Shown: positions 17,447-26,125 of the stretch, piece after piece
Layout of the letters: every line of letters starts with the position of its first letter
How positions within the stretch are numbered: position 1 is the stretch's first letter
Assembly: GCA_045588485.1 (NCBI GenBank)
Contig: JAZNEI010000091.1
Location: 1 to 64,000 of the forward strand
Direction: 5' to 3'
Origin: HGM04593 sp045588485
GTDB lineage: Bacteria; Bacteroidota; Bacteroidia; Bacteroidales; Bacteroidaceae
DNA: 64,000 nucleotides
Notes under the pieces: model-generated
Databases searched by the model: none
What the model saw: only the letters and a program-made list of their open reading frames with translations
What the model was told of the DNA's origin: nothing
Position numbers and translations under genes: made by a program

Positions 17447-18553
17447 ATGAATATATTGTCTAATATTGATATTTTGTGGTTGTCGCGCCGAGTGTGGAGC
17501 GACCGCCGCCGACTTATACGAAATTGCTTTATTGGGGCAATAGTGGCATTGATAATAGCATTCAGTATTCCACGCCGCTATACATCCGAGGTGGTGCTTG
17601 CGCCCGAGGCAGCAAAGTCTTCTTCGTTTGGAGCGCTTGGCTCTCTTGCATCGATGGCGGGAGTGAACGTGGGGGATATGACAGGAGGTAACGATGCCAT
17701 CTATCCCGAGTTGTATCCACAGATTGTAGGTTCGACGGTGTTCATTGCCGACTTATATGCTATGAATGTGAAGTCGGGTGATGGCGAGATAGATATGACG
17801 CTTTTCGACTATATACGCTCTCATCAGAGTAAAGCCTGGTGGATGTATATTGTTGAACTGCCACTTAAATTAAAGCAGATGCTCACACCAAAAGCAGGTG
17901 GCGTATCTCTGCCCGAAGAGGTTACATATTACAGTTATTCCGAGGGCGAGACAAATGTAATAAACAAACTGCGTAAACTCGTATTATGTTCGGTGGATGT
18001 AGGTAACGAGGTGGTAACAATATCGGTTACTATGCAGGATGCAAAGATTGCGGCACAGGTTGCCGATAGGGTAGCGTCGCTGTTGCAGGATTATGTTACA
18101 AGATACCGAACAGGAAAAACTATAAAGGACTTTGAATATAGCAATGCTCTTTACGAGGAGGCAAAGGCCGATTACGACAAAAAGCAAAAGGATTATGCGC
18201 TTTATGCCGACCGTCACGCTCTTGGCTCGGTTACATACAGTGCCAAGATAGAAGAGAACCGTTTGCGCGATGAAATGGAGCTTGCTTATTCTATCTATAC
18301 TCAGATGGCACAGCAAAAGGAGTTGGCAAAGGCTAAGGTGCAGGAGCGCACTCCAGTCTTTTCGGTGATGCAGCCTGCTGTTGTACCTCGTCTGCCGTCG
18401 GCGCCCAAGAGAATGTTTATGTTAATCTCTATCGTGTTCCTCACATTCTTCGGGCACGTAGCCTGGCTTATGGTCGAGAAACAGGTTAAAGAGACAATCA
18501 AACAACAGCGTCTTGCCTTAAAAGAAGAGGTACAGGAAAAAAAAGGTGAGTAG
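17447..18553 (+). CDS. Wzz-like chain-length determinant (368 aa)
   Basis: Inner-membrane polysaccharide co-polymerase. There is a membrane helix near residues 24-43 (LIRNCFIGAIVALIIAFSIP), then the Wzz signature start (RRYTSEVVLAPEAAKSS). A long periplasmic helical region includes a coiled-coil candidate (FEYSNALYEEAKADYDKKQK), and a second membrane helix sits near the C terminus (RMFMLISIVFLTFFGHVAW) after the proline-rich PAVVPRLPSAPKR. There is no C-terminal tyrosine kinase domain, so it is a PCP-1 or PCP-2b type. It works with the upstream SLBB protein and the downstream flippase and polymerase to set chain length in a Wzx/Wzy pathway. Confidence 0.9.
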   Translation: MNILSNIDILWLSRRVWSDRRRLIRNCFIGAIVALIIAFSIPRRYTSEVVLAPEAAKSSSFGALGSLASMAGVNVGDMTGGNDAIYPELYPQIVGSTVFIADLYAMNVKSGDGEIDMTLFDYIRSHQSKAWWMYIVELPLKLKQMLTPKAGGVSLPEEVTYYSYSEGETNVINKLRKLVLCSVDVGNEVVTISVTMQDAKIAAQVADRVASLLQDYVTRYRTGKTIKDFEYSNALYEEAKADYDKKQKDYALYADRHALGSVTYSAKIEENRLRDEMELAYSIYTQMAQQKELAKAKVQERTPVFSVMQPAVVPRLPSAPKRMFMLISIVFLTFFGHVAWLMVEKQVKETIKQQRLALKEEVQEKKGE

Positions 18554-18562
18554 TATTTTTCT

Positions 18563-19837
18563 ATGAGTTTACGTTCCAAGATAGGCAAATATCGCAGGGT
18601 GATGGTTAATTTCTTCTCTCTGTCGATGATTAATGGGGTGAGCTATCTGCTTGCCCTCGTAACTATGCCTTATCTTATACGTGTGCTTGGCGAGGAGAGA
18701 TACGGTGCCTACCTATTTATATACACCGTTGCCCAGTATCTGCTTCTTGCGGGTAACTACGGCTTTCGATTCTCGGTAACGAGACAAATATCGGTACATC
18801 GCGATGATAAGAGTCGGGTGAATGAGATATTCAATGCTACTATAGTGGCACGTCTTATTATTTCATTGGCAGTTGTATTGCCCGTGCTCGCGGCGGTCGC
18901 ATTCTTTATGGATGGTGATGATGTGCTGATGTATATCTTCGCGCTTGGAATAGTCTTTGGCGATATTCTTATCCCGGTGTGGCTGTTCCAGGGACTCGAA
19001 GAGATGAAATATCTTACAATAGTCAATGTTATTTCTAAGTTTGTATTTGCAGGGCTTATTTTTATTTTTATCACCAAAGAGACCGACTACATTTACGTCG
19101 TGTTGCTTAACTCAATGGGATATGTTGCAGCAGGAGTGGCAAGCCTCTGGATTGCTGTTAGGCATTTTGGTATATGTTTTGCGATGCCGACATTTGCAGC
19201 TGTAAAGGCGCAGTATCGCGACGGATGGCACATTTTTGTCTCGAACATAGGAATGGAACTTTACCGTAACTCCAATATATTCTTGCTACGTATATTTGCA
19301 GGTGAGGCTGCTGTGGGTATCTATGGTGCAGTGGAGAAAATTGTCAAGGCTGTGCAGACAATTCTGAATGCTCTGCCGATGGCACTGTTCCCATATATCA
19401 GCCGACTTTTCTATGGCGAGAAGAGTGCCGATAATGTAACGGTTCTTATGCGTCTTGTGAAATGGGCCTTCTTGTTGCTCTCTGTTGTTGCTGTAGCTTT
19501 TATTCTTTCATCAAAGCTGCTGTATATCTATTTGGGTCTTGATATCGACTATGATATTGCACGGACTCTTGTTTGGCTTATGGCACCTGTCTTGCTATTC
19601 GGTTGTATGAACTACATTGTAGGTATTGTGGGATTGCTGAATTTGGGAGCTGCAAAGAGTTTCCAACGTAATATTTGGGTTTCTGCGGTAATTTCGGTGT
19701 CGTTTATGCTCATATTCTGTAATGAATACTCCTATTATGCCGCCGCTGCAGCTTGGACTATTGCCGAGTTTTTATTGTTCATTCTGTGTCTATTCTCGTT
19801 GCGTAGTATAAAGAGAAGAAAGGAGGTTACGCTATAA
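18563..19837 (+). CDS. Wzx-like polysaccharide flippase
   Basis: Oligosaccharide flippase of the MATE/MVF superfamily, moving lipid-linked repeat units across the inner membrane. The N-terminal pattern FFSLSMINGVSYLLALVTMP, then YLIRVLGEERYGAYLFIYTV, is typical, and about 12 to 14 hydrophobic helices follow over 424 residues. It lies 9 bp after the Wzz-like gene and its stop overlaps the start of the polymerase gene by one base (TAATG), so it is translationally coupled to it. Substrate cannot be read from sequence. Confidence 0.9.
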   Translation: MSLRSKIGKYRRVMVNFFSLSMINGVSYLLALVTMPYLIRVLGEERYGAYLFIYTVAQYLLLAGNYGFRFSVTRQISVHRDDKSRVNEIFNATIVARLIISLAVVLPVLAAVAFFMDGDDVLMYIFALGIVFGDILIPVWLFQGLEEMKYLTIVNVISKFVFAGLIFIFITKETDYIYVVLLNSMGYVAAGVASLWIAVRHFGICFAMPTFAAVKAQYRDGWHIFVSNIGMELYRNSNIFLLRIFAGEAAVGIYGAVEKIVKAVQTILNALPMALFPYISRLFYGEKSADNVTVLMRLVKWAFLLLSVVAVAFILSSKLLYIYLGLDIDYDIARTLVWLMAPVLLFGCMNYIVGIVGLLNLGAAKSFQRNIWVSAVISVSFMLIFCNEYSYYAAAAAWTIAEFLLFILCLFSLRSIKRRKEVTL

Positions 19838-21123
19838 TGACGTTGATGGATTTTATAGCTGTTGTTGCAATTTATGTCGAAATTGCAGTGCTTGCAATTA
19901 TTGATATGAAATTGTGGCGTACGATATATACTCCGCTTAATCTGCTTATGCTGCCGTACGCGCTTATGCTTATGGTGGCACTCTTGTCGTGCGGAAATTG
20001 GGGAATAGTCGATTTCTATTATCCCAGTCTTCAGGTGTGGATGATAGGATTGCCGATATTTGCTCTGCCGGGATTTATTTTTGGAATAGCATTCCGAAAC
20101 AAATTGCAGTTAGAGGGTGGCGGACGTATCGAGGATGATGGGATAAATATGCGCCGTTTGAATATAATTACCACCATAATAGTAGCTGCTTTTATACTGC
20201 GTTTTATTATGATGGTTCGCACAAGTCCCTATCTGCCCGGTTCCGAGGATTTTGGTTACGACTACTGCGGTGGCGGTCTGTGGGGACACTTACATCGTCT
20301 ATTGCACGCTCTCTCTATCATATATATATATAAGTATGACAAAAAACATTGGTACTATCTGCTTCTCATTGGTGGAATGTACTTTGTTACACTTATGTAT
20401 GGTGTAAAGTCGTGGGTGCTCATTCCTGCGATGGGTGGTATATGTATGCGTCTTTTTGCAGGGAAAATCAAACTTAAAATGTCGCTTTTCTTAAAAGTGG
20501 CTGCATTTGCCTTTGTTGTTTTCTTTGTAACTTATACCTTCTCTCTGTTTTTGGGACAGGAAGAGACTGCTACTTTTGATGTGATTTTCGAGATTATTTG
20601 CAAGAACTTTGTGCATTACGTGATAAGCGGTATTGTAGGCTGGAGTCAGGATTTGCAGATGGGTATCTTGGAGTCGCCTCGCTTCGAGGTTCTTCTGACA
20701 AATATTCTGAATCTGTACAATGTGGTAGCAGGTAATGAGTATGTCGACCCTGTGAACCCATTCTTCATCCATAATGGGGTACGTGGTTCTAATGTTCGTG
20801 CTTTTTTCGGTACGATATATATAAATGCGAGTATGATACAGTTTGTATTGGTGGTACTTGCAGTCTCGGCAGTACATTATCTTGTGAAACTGTGGGCTGT
20901 TGCCTCACGTAGCATTTATGTGAATGTACTCTATTTCTTCTACGGTGGAATGTTGCTAATGGGATGGTTCGAGATATATTTTTATCATTTGCAGTTTTTC
21001 GAGCAACCGTTTATGATTTTTGTCATTTATATGATGATGAAGATAGGTTTCAAGAAAAAGAATACCGAGGTGTTGACCGCTGAGAATAATGAGCAAGATG
21101 ATGGTGCTAATACTCGACCTTAA
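19837..21123 (+). CDS. Wzy-like O-antigen/polysaccharide polymerase
   Basis: Polytopic inner-membrane protein of 428 residues with about ten hydrophobic helices and a large loop in the second half (roughly QMGILESPRFEVLLTNILNL), the arrangement of Wzy polymerases and of the oligosaccharide repeat unit polymerase family. Position between flippase and glycosyltransferases supports the call, because Wzy proteins have little sequence conservation. It would join repeat units on the periplasmic face. The gene start overlaps the flippase stop codon. Confidence 0.8.
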   Translation: MTLMDFIAVVAIYVEIAVLAIIDMKLWRTIYTPLNLLMLPYALMLMVALLSCGNWGIVDFYYPSLQVWMIGLPIFALPGFIFGIAFRNKLQLEGGGRIEDDGINMRRLNIITTIIVAAFILRFIMMVRTSPYLPGSEDFGYDYCGGGLWGHLHRLLHALSIIYIYKYDKKHWYYLLLIGGMYFVTLMYGVKSWVLIPAMGGICMRLFAGKIKLKMSLFLKVAAFAFVVFFVTYTFSLFLGQEETATFDVIFEIICKNFVHYVISGIVGWSQDLQMGILESPRFEVLLTNILNLYNVVAGNEYVDPVNPFFIHNGVRGSNVRAFFGTIYINASMIQFVLVVLAVSAVHYLVKLWAVASRSIYVNVLYFFYGGMLLMGWFEIYFYHLQFFEQPFMIFVIYMMMKIGFKKKNTEVLTAENNEQDDGANTRP

Positions 21124-21145
21124 TTATTAAGTTTATACAAAGCTT

Positions 21146-22093
21146 ATGACAGCTATTATTATACTTAACTGGAATAATGCCAATGATACTATTCATTGTC
21201 TCTCTTCGTTGACTGAGGCCGATGGGGATTTTCGTGTATATGTCGTTGATAATGGCTCAACCGACGATTCTCTACAGCGAATAAATGAATGGGTGGATAG
21301 TAATCGTGATATTGAGGTGTCTGTTGTTCCTTTGGATATGAACTATGGCTTTGCAAAAGGTAATAACAAGGGTATTGCATTTGCCCGACAGCATAATCCC
21401 GATTATTATCTGCTGTTGAATAATGATACCGAGGTAAAGCCCGATTTTCTGATAAGGATTTTCGATTTTAAGCAGCGTCATCCCGAATACCGCGTACTGA
21501 CTCCCAAGATATATCTCTTTGCCGATAAAACTAAAATATGGAACTGTGGCGGTAAGCTATCAATGGGATTCAAAAAATACCACTATGCGGGGCAGGGCGA
21601 TGATGCGATAAAGGAGAGTGAGTATATCTCTATAAGTTTTATAACAGGCTGTGCGCTCTTCTTTCCGGCTGAGTTGTTGGATAGCGAAGGTCGTCTGCTC
21701 ACCGAGCGTTTTTTCTTTGGTGAGGAGGATTTTGAATTTTCGATGCGTATGAACGCGCAGGGGGTAAAGATGGCCTGCGTGCTCGATTCGATAATATATC
21801 ATAAGGTTGGTGCATCGGGCGCTCGTATGAGTGGATTGGGAAAAATATATCTGCATTTTCTTAATAGGTTTATTGATATAAGACTGCATAATTCGGCTCT
21901 GTTTTATGCTTTATGGTCGTTTGTGAATATTCCTCTCTGTTTACGTCACTTCTACCGCTCGTCGAGTTCTTTGGGAAGATCGATGAAACTGACCTCGCAC
22001 CTACTGTCCGATGCACGCCGAAAAGATGGTGTCTCACAGGCCGATTTTGTGGCTCTGGTCTTAGATGGAACTTACTTTGATAAAACGAAATGA
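21146..22093 (+). CDS. Family 2 glycosyltransferase (315 aa)
   Basis: Cytoplasmic GT-A fold enzyme of the rhamnosyltransferase-like GT2 group. The N terminus TAIIILNWNNANDTIHCLSS, VYVVDNGSTDDS and YYLLLNNDTEVKPDFL (the NND stands for the metal-binding DxD) are diagnostic, and ITGCALFFP with FFFGEEDFEFSMRM carries the acceptor-side ED motif. It adds a sugar to the lipid-linked repeat unit; donor and acceptor unknown. Its last bases overlap the start of the next gene (ATGA). Confidence 0.9.
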   Translation: MTAIIILNWNNANDTIHCLSSLTEADGDFRVYVVDNGSTDDSLQRINEWVDSNRDIEVSVVPLDMNYGFAKGNNKGIAFARQHNPDYYLLLNNDTEVKPDFLIRIFDFKQRHPEYRVLTPKIYLFADKTKIWNCGGKLSMGFKKYHYAGQGDDAIKESEYISISFITGCALFFPAELLDSEGRLLTERFFFGEEDFEFSMRMNAQGVKMACVLDSIIYHKVGASGARMSGLGKIYLHFLNRFIDIRLHNSALFYALWSFVNIPLCLRHFYRSSSSLGRSMKLTSHLLSDARRKDGVSQADFVALVLDGTYFDKTK

Positions 22094-23124
22094 TTATGAA
22101 AAAAGAGATATGGGGGTTCTATCCGCCTCCTCTTGGTGGAATATCGATGTATTGTAAACGTCTCTCACAGAGGATGCACGAGAAGGATTCTACAATAGTG
22201 CTGCGAAATTTTTCAAAAAGCAAGAGCGATAAGGACTTTGTGAAAAATGTCTCTAATCGTGTATGGGAGTTTGTTTGTCTGCTGTTTGCCGAGAAACGTC
22301 TCATACACTCACAGTTTACAAATATATATATGCTGTTGCTTCTCTATCTCTTCGGGTGGAGACATTCGCTTATAATAACTCTGCACAATCGTCGCATAGT
22401 GCTTCTGAACGGTTGGAAACGCTTTGTGGTGAATCGATTGTTCCGACGTGCAAAATACATCATATATAACGACAGTGCTTATACCGCCTCGTTGCAAGAG
22501 AAATATGATATTGACACGACAAAGGTTGTAATTTTGCCAACATATATCTCTCCCTTGCCCGATGAGCATAAAGGGCTTACACCCGAGATTGAGGAGTTCT
22601 GCAATAAACATCGTTATACGATGTCGTCAAATGCGCATACACTGGTAAAGAATGTCTTTGACGATGTTTACGGACTCGACCAGCAGATTGAACTGATGAA
22701 TCGCCTTGTAAACAGGGATGCTGTAGATGTAGGGCTTATCTTCTGCATTGCCGAGGTGTATGACGATAGCTATTATAACGAGTGTGTTGCACGTATAAAG
22801 GAACTCAATCTGATGGATAATTTCCTTTTTCTCATAAAGTCACCCGTTAATGGCTTCGAGGTGTGGAAGCGTACCGACCTCTTCCTGCGTCCGACAATGT
22901 CGGATATGGAGGGAATATCGGTAAAGGAGGCGCTTGAATTTGGTACTCCGGTGGTGGCGAGTGATGTCTGTCTGCGTCCCCGTGAGGCTGTTCTTTATAA
23001 AAAAGCCGATGTGGATGACCTATATGAGAAGGTCTCTGCCATCCTAAAGGAACAACCGCGTGTGTCGTACAGTCCCGAGGTGTCGGTGCCCGATGAGATT
23101 TTGAGTATATACGACCGTTTTTAG
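22090..23124 (+). CDS. Family 4/1 glycosyltransferase (344 aa)
   Basis: GT-B fold glycosyltransferase. GFYPPPLGGISMYCKRLSQR at the N terminus is the acceptor-domain glycine-rich loop, and RPTMSDMEGISVKEALEFGT with the E-x7-E pattern, then PVVASD, is the donor-binding motif of GT4 enzymes. An alternative ATG lies at 22096 (MKKEIW), which would give 342 residues; the ATGA overlap with the GT2 gene favours 22090. It is the last gene before the 870-bp non-coding repeat region, so it probably ends the contiguous polysaccharide operon. Confidence 0.85.
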   Translation: MIMKKEIWGFYPPPLGGISMYCKRLSQRMHEKDSTIVLRNFSKSKSDKDFVKNVSNRVWEFVCLLFAEKRLIHSQFTNIYMLLLLYLFGWRHSLIITLHNRRIVLLNGWKRFVVNRLFRRAKYIIYNDSAYTASLQEKYDIDTTKVVILPTYISPLPDEHKGLTPEIEEFCNKHRYTMSSNAHTLVKNVFDDVYGLDQQIELMNRLVNRDAVDVGLIFCIAEVYDDSYYNECVARIKELNLMDNFLFLIKSPVNGFEVWKRTDLFLRPTMSDMEGISVKEALEFGTPVVASDVCLRPREAVLYKKADVDDLYEKVSAILKEQPRVSYSPEVSVPDEILSIYDRF

Positions 23125-23572
23125 CAAATTTAAACAGCGCGAAAGAAAAACTTGTGAAATTTTTTAATTATCTTTGAGGTGAACCTCGAAGATTCCAGGA
23201 TTAAAAGTACAATTATATTGTCCTATTTATATTTAATAACCAACTAAAAATAGATGAAATAAGAAACAGACAGAACACGAATGAACGCAAAGAAAGTAGA
23301 GCTTACGATAGAAACTCCTTTTAAGTAAGAGAATAAAAACATTATCAACTGTAAGCGTTCCCATTCGTATTTATAACATATTGGATTTGAGCTTTTAGCC
23401 CACTTTTTCATAAAATCATAAGGTTGTTCATTGGTGCGCCATAGGAAAATTAGTAAAATGGCAGATGTTTTTTGGATTAAGTGCGAGGATGTTTGAGCGA
23501 AGCGAGTTCCGCAGCACCCAAATAACATCGTGAGCATTTTACGTTAAGATTTTCCGTGCGCAGAGCCTTTTA

Positions 23573-23600
23573 CCTACTTTTCGTCGGCACGAAAAGTAGG
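23573..23600. repeat. 12-bp perfect inverted repeat with 4-nt loop
   Basis: CCTACTTTTCGT (23573-23584), loop CGGC, ACGAAAAGTAGG (23589-23600). It is a very stable hairpin followed on the plus strand by AGAAAAA rather than T residues, so not a standard terminator on that strand; on the minus strand it is not followed by a T-run either. Probably a dispersed chromosomal repeat. Confidence 0.65.
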
Positions 23601-23760
23601 AGAAAAATAACAATGAAAGGCTGAATTTAGCAAACAAGACTAAATGAGAGAGTGAAAAAGTTTTACCGGACACCAATAATTCATAAACAATATTTAACTG
23701 TTAATATACTAACAGACAACATTCTTTTCCTATTGTGTACTCACTCTCGTTTCTTTTGGC

Positions 23761-23933
23761 TATCTCTGAGATAAATCTTGAAGATTTAATGCACTCGCTG
23801 TAAAATAATCAAGCAAGCTTGATATTATTTTGTTCGTTTTCACTATCTTTGAGATAAATCTCGAAGATTTATGCACTCGCTGTAAAATAATCAAGCAAGC
23901 TTGATATTATTTTGCTCGTTTTCACTATCTTTG
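23761..23933 (+). repeat. Tandem direct repeat (83 bp + 82 bp) carrying a promoter box
   Basis: Unit one (23761-23843) and unit two (23844-23925) are nearly identical: a -7-like TATCTYTG, a palindrome GAGATAAATCTY, AAGATTTA, then ATGCACTCGCTG, an imperfect palindrome around TCAAGCAAGCTTGATA, and TCGTTTTCAC. A third TATCTTTG at 23926-23933 follows, continuing into different sequence (CACTTAACCG) 62 bp before the 23995 start. The duplication therefore multiplies the promoter-like module. A diverged copy of the head of the unit sits at 23169-23195. Confidence 0.8.
23926..23933 (+). promoter_or_regulatory. Bacteroidetes -7 box for the bi-domain oxidoreductase gene
   Basis: TATCTTTG followed by CAC, with CTTG 22 bp upstream as a possible -33 element (23900-23903). 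It is the last of three such boxes in tandem repeats and the one nearest the 23995 start. Confidence 0.5.
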
Positions 23934-23994
23934 CACTTAACCGCGAAAATATATCTCGGTTATGCTGTAATATTTTAGAATTTGAGATTGTAAT

Positions 23995-26112
23995 ATGAAA
24001 CAGATTATACAAGACCTAAAATCGGGTGCAACAATATTGGAAGAGGTTCCGGTGCCTAACGTAAAATCGGGCTGTGTACTGATTAAGACAACACGTACTC
24101 TTGTGTCGCTTGGTACCGAACGTATGTTGGTCGAGTTTGGTAAGGCTAATCTTATCGACAAGGCACGTCAGCAACCCGATAAGGTAAAGCAGGTGCTCGA
24201 TAAACTTAAGACCGATGGTATAATGCCTACACTCGAAGCTGTGTTCAATAAGTTGGGGCAACCGTTGCCTTTGGGCTATTGCAATGTTGGTAAAGTAATT
24301 GCTGTTGGTAAGGGTGTTACCGAATTTGTAGTAGGCGACCGAGTGGCTTCCAACGGTAATCACGCCGAGTATGTGTGTGTGCCCAAGAATCTTGTTGCAA
24401 GAATACCCGACAATGTTACCGATGAAGAGGCCGCTTTTACTGTGATTGGCTCTATTGGTCTCGAAGGTATTCGTCTCTTTAAACCCGAGCTTGGCGAGAC
24501 TGTGGTTGTAACGGGATTAGGACTTATTGGTCTTGTAGTCTCGCAGCTGCTTATGGCAAACGGCTGTCGTGTCGTAGGACTCGATTTCGACCAAGAGAAG
24601 GTAGATATTGCTGCCTCTATGGGTGTTATAGCAGTTAATCCTTCGTCTGGTGTCGACCCTGTGAAATTTGTCGATGAACTGACAAACAGCGTTGGTGCCG
24701 ACGGCGTTATAATAACGGCTTCGGCAAAGAGCGACGAGGTGATGCACCAGGCGTGTCTTATGAGCCGTAAGCGCGGACGCATAATCCTTGTCGGAGTGGT
24801 GGGTCTAAATCTTCGTCGCGACGATTTCTATAAAAAAGAGTTGACGTTCCAGGTCTCTTGCTCGTATGGAGCAGGACGCTACGATGAGGAGTACGAGAAT
24901 AAGGGACACGATTATCCGCTTCCATACGTACGCTGGACCGAGAAACGCAATTTCGAGACTATACTACATACAATATCGACCGGGAAATTGGATGTTAAGT
25001 CATTGATTACCGAGGTTGTAGAGCTGAAAGACTACCTCGAAATATACGGTAATATGCGCAAACGCGGCTCAATAGCCTCAATTATTAAATACCCCGATGA
25101 TGCTCCCATTGAACGCGTGGTCTCTATCGATGGTGCCAATTTTAAGGCCGGTAATGGTAAGATTGGTATCATAGGCGCAGGAAACTATACCTCGTCGATG
25201 GTTATCCCATCGTTGAAGAAGGCGGGCGCAACAATAAAATATATTGCGAGTGCAGGAGGCTTGAACGCAAAGATTCTCGCAAAAAAAGCAGGTGCCGAGT
25301 GTGCAACATCCGACTATAAAGAGATTCTTAACGACAAAGAGGTCGACCTTGTAATAATAACCACACGTCATAATCTGCACGCAAAGATGGTGCTCGAGAC
25401 ATTGCAGGCCGGGAAAAGTGTCTTTGTCGAGAAACCTCTATGTTTGAATAAAGAGGAACTTGCAGCCATAAGTGAGGCATATAAGAATTCAGGTGACAAT
25501 GTTACACTTACCGTAGGTTTCAATCGTCGTTTCTCGCCATTGGCTGTGAAACTGAAACAGCAGGTTGGCGACGGCCCCAAGAATATAATCGCTACAATGA
25601 ATGCAGGATTTATTCCTGCCGATATGTGGGTGCACGACCTTGAGGTAGGTGGTGGTCGCATAATTGGCGAGGCTTGTCACCTTATCGACCTGTGCGCTTT
25701 TTGGGCAGGCAGTCGTGTTACGGCAGTCTGTATGAATGCAATGGGCGTTAACCCCGAGGAAAACACCGATAATGCTACAATCCTTCTTAAGTTCGAGAAT
25801 GGAACAAATGCTGTTATAAACTACTTTGCCAACGGCTCAAAGGCATACGCAAAGGAGCGTTTCGAGGTCTATTCGCAGGAGAGGGTCTTCGTTCTCGATA
25901 ATTGGCGACGTCTCGAGGCTTTTGGTGCCAAAGGCTTCTCTAAGATGAGCTGCTCGATGGATAAGGGACAGAAGAGCCAGTTTGCCCTATTGAACGAGCG
26001 CATAACAAAGGGCGGTGCTTCGCTAATCCCATTCGATAGCATAATGAATACTACGCTTGCTTCGTTTGCGGCAATAGAATCGCTAAAGTCGGGCGGTTGG
26101 GTAGTGCTATAA
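23995..26112 (+). CDS. Bi-domain oxidoreductase: MDR dehydrogenase + Gfo/Idh/MocA (705 aa)
   Basis: Two NAD(P)-binding enzymes are fused. Residues about 1-350 are a medium-chain dehydrogenase (GLGLIGLVVSQLL nucleotide-binding turn; the usual zinc ligands are not obvious). Residues about 380-700 are Gfo/Idh/MocA-type (IGIIGAGNYTSSMVIPSLKK Rossmann start, VFVEKPLCLNKEEL with the EKP motif, TVGFNRRFSPLA). Fused proteins of this type sit in polysaccharide gene clusters next to heparinase-like genes, as here, where the next gene starts 13 bp later. The likely role is oxidation or reduction of a sugar nucleotide or of a uronic-acid-type intermediate; the exact reaction is not known to me. Confidence 0.88.
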   Translation: MKQIIQDLKSGATILEEVPVPNVKSGCVLIKTTRTLVSLGTERMLVEFGKANLIDKARQQPDKVKQVLDKLKTDGIMPTLEAVFNKLGQPLPLGYCNVGKVIAVGKGVTEFVVGDRVASNGNHAEYVCVPKNLVARIPDNVTDEEAAFTVIGSIGLEGIRLFKPELGETVVVTGLGLIGLVVSQLLMANGCRVVGLDFDQEKVDIAASMGVIAVNPSSGVDPVKFVDELTNSVGADGVIITASAKSDEVMHQACLMSRKRGRIILVGVVGLNLRRDDFYKKELTFQVSCSYGAGRYDEEYENKGHDYPLPYVRWTEKRNFETILHTISTGKLDVKSLITEVVELKDYLEIYGNMRKRGSIASIIKYPDDAPIERVVSIDGANFKAGNGKIGIIGAGNYTSSMVIPSLKKAGATIKYIASAGGLNAKILAKKAGAECATSDYKEILNDKEVDLVIITTRHNLHAKMVLETLQAGKSVFVEKPLCLNKEELAAISEAYKNSGDNVTLTVGFNRRFSPLAVKLKQQVGDGPKNIIATMNAGFIPADMWVHDLEVGGGRIIGEACHLIDLCAFWAGSRVTAVCMNAMGVNPEENTDNATILLKFENGTNAVINYFANGSKAYAKERFEVYSQERVFVLDNWRRLEAFGAKGFSKMSCSMDKGQKSQFALLNERITKGGASLIPFDSIMNTTLASFAAIESLKSGGWVVL

Positions 26113-26125
26113 AACAGCTGTTGCA

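Larger units (their letters stand above)
23125..23994. other. Non-coding, repeat-rich intergenic region
   Basis: This 870-bp stretch splits the polysaccharide locus. It holds a divergent repeat copy at 23169-23195, a 12-bp perfect hairpin at 23573-23600 and two tandem copies of an 82-83 bp promoter-bearing unit at 23761-23925. The longest frame (minus strand, 23244-23537, 97 codons) has no start context, domain or neighbour support and is not called. Such sequence looks like an accumulation of dispersed chromosomal repeats or an old insertion scar. Confidence 0.6.

Noticed and set aside
23244..23537. 97-codon frame on the minus strand in the repeat-rich gap
   Set aside because: No ribosome site, no recognisable family, and the surrounding DNA is repetitive and non-coding in character.
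23573..23600. Hairpin as part of a CRISPR array
   Set aside because: There is one copy only and no regularly spaced repeats or cas genes anywhere in the window.
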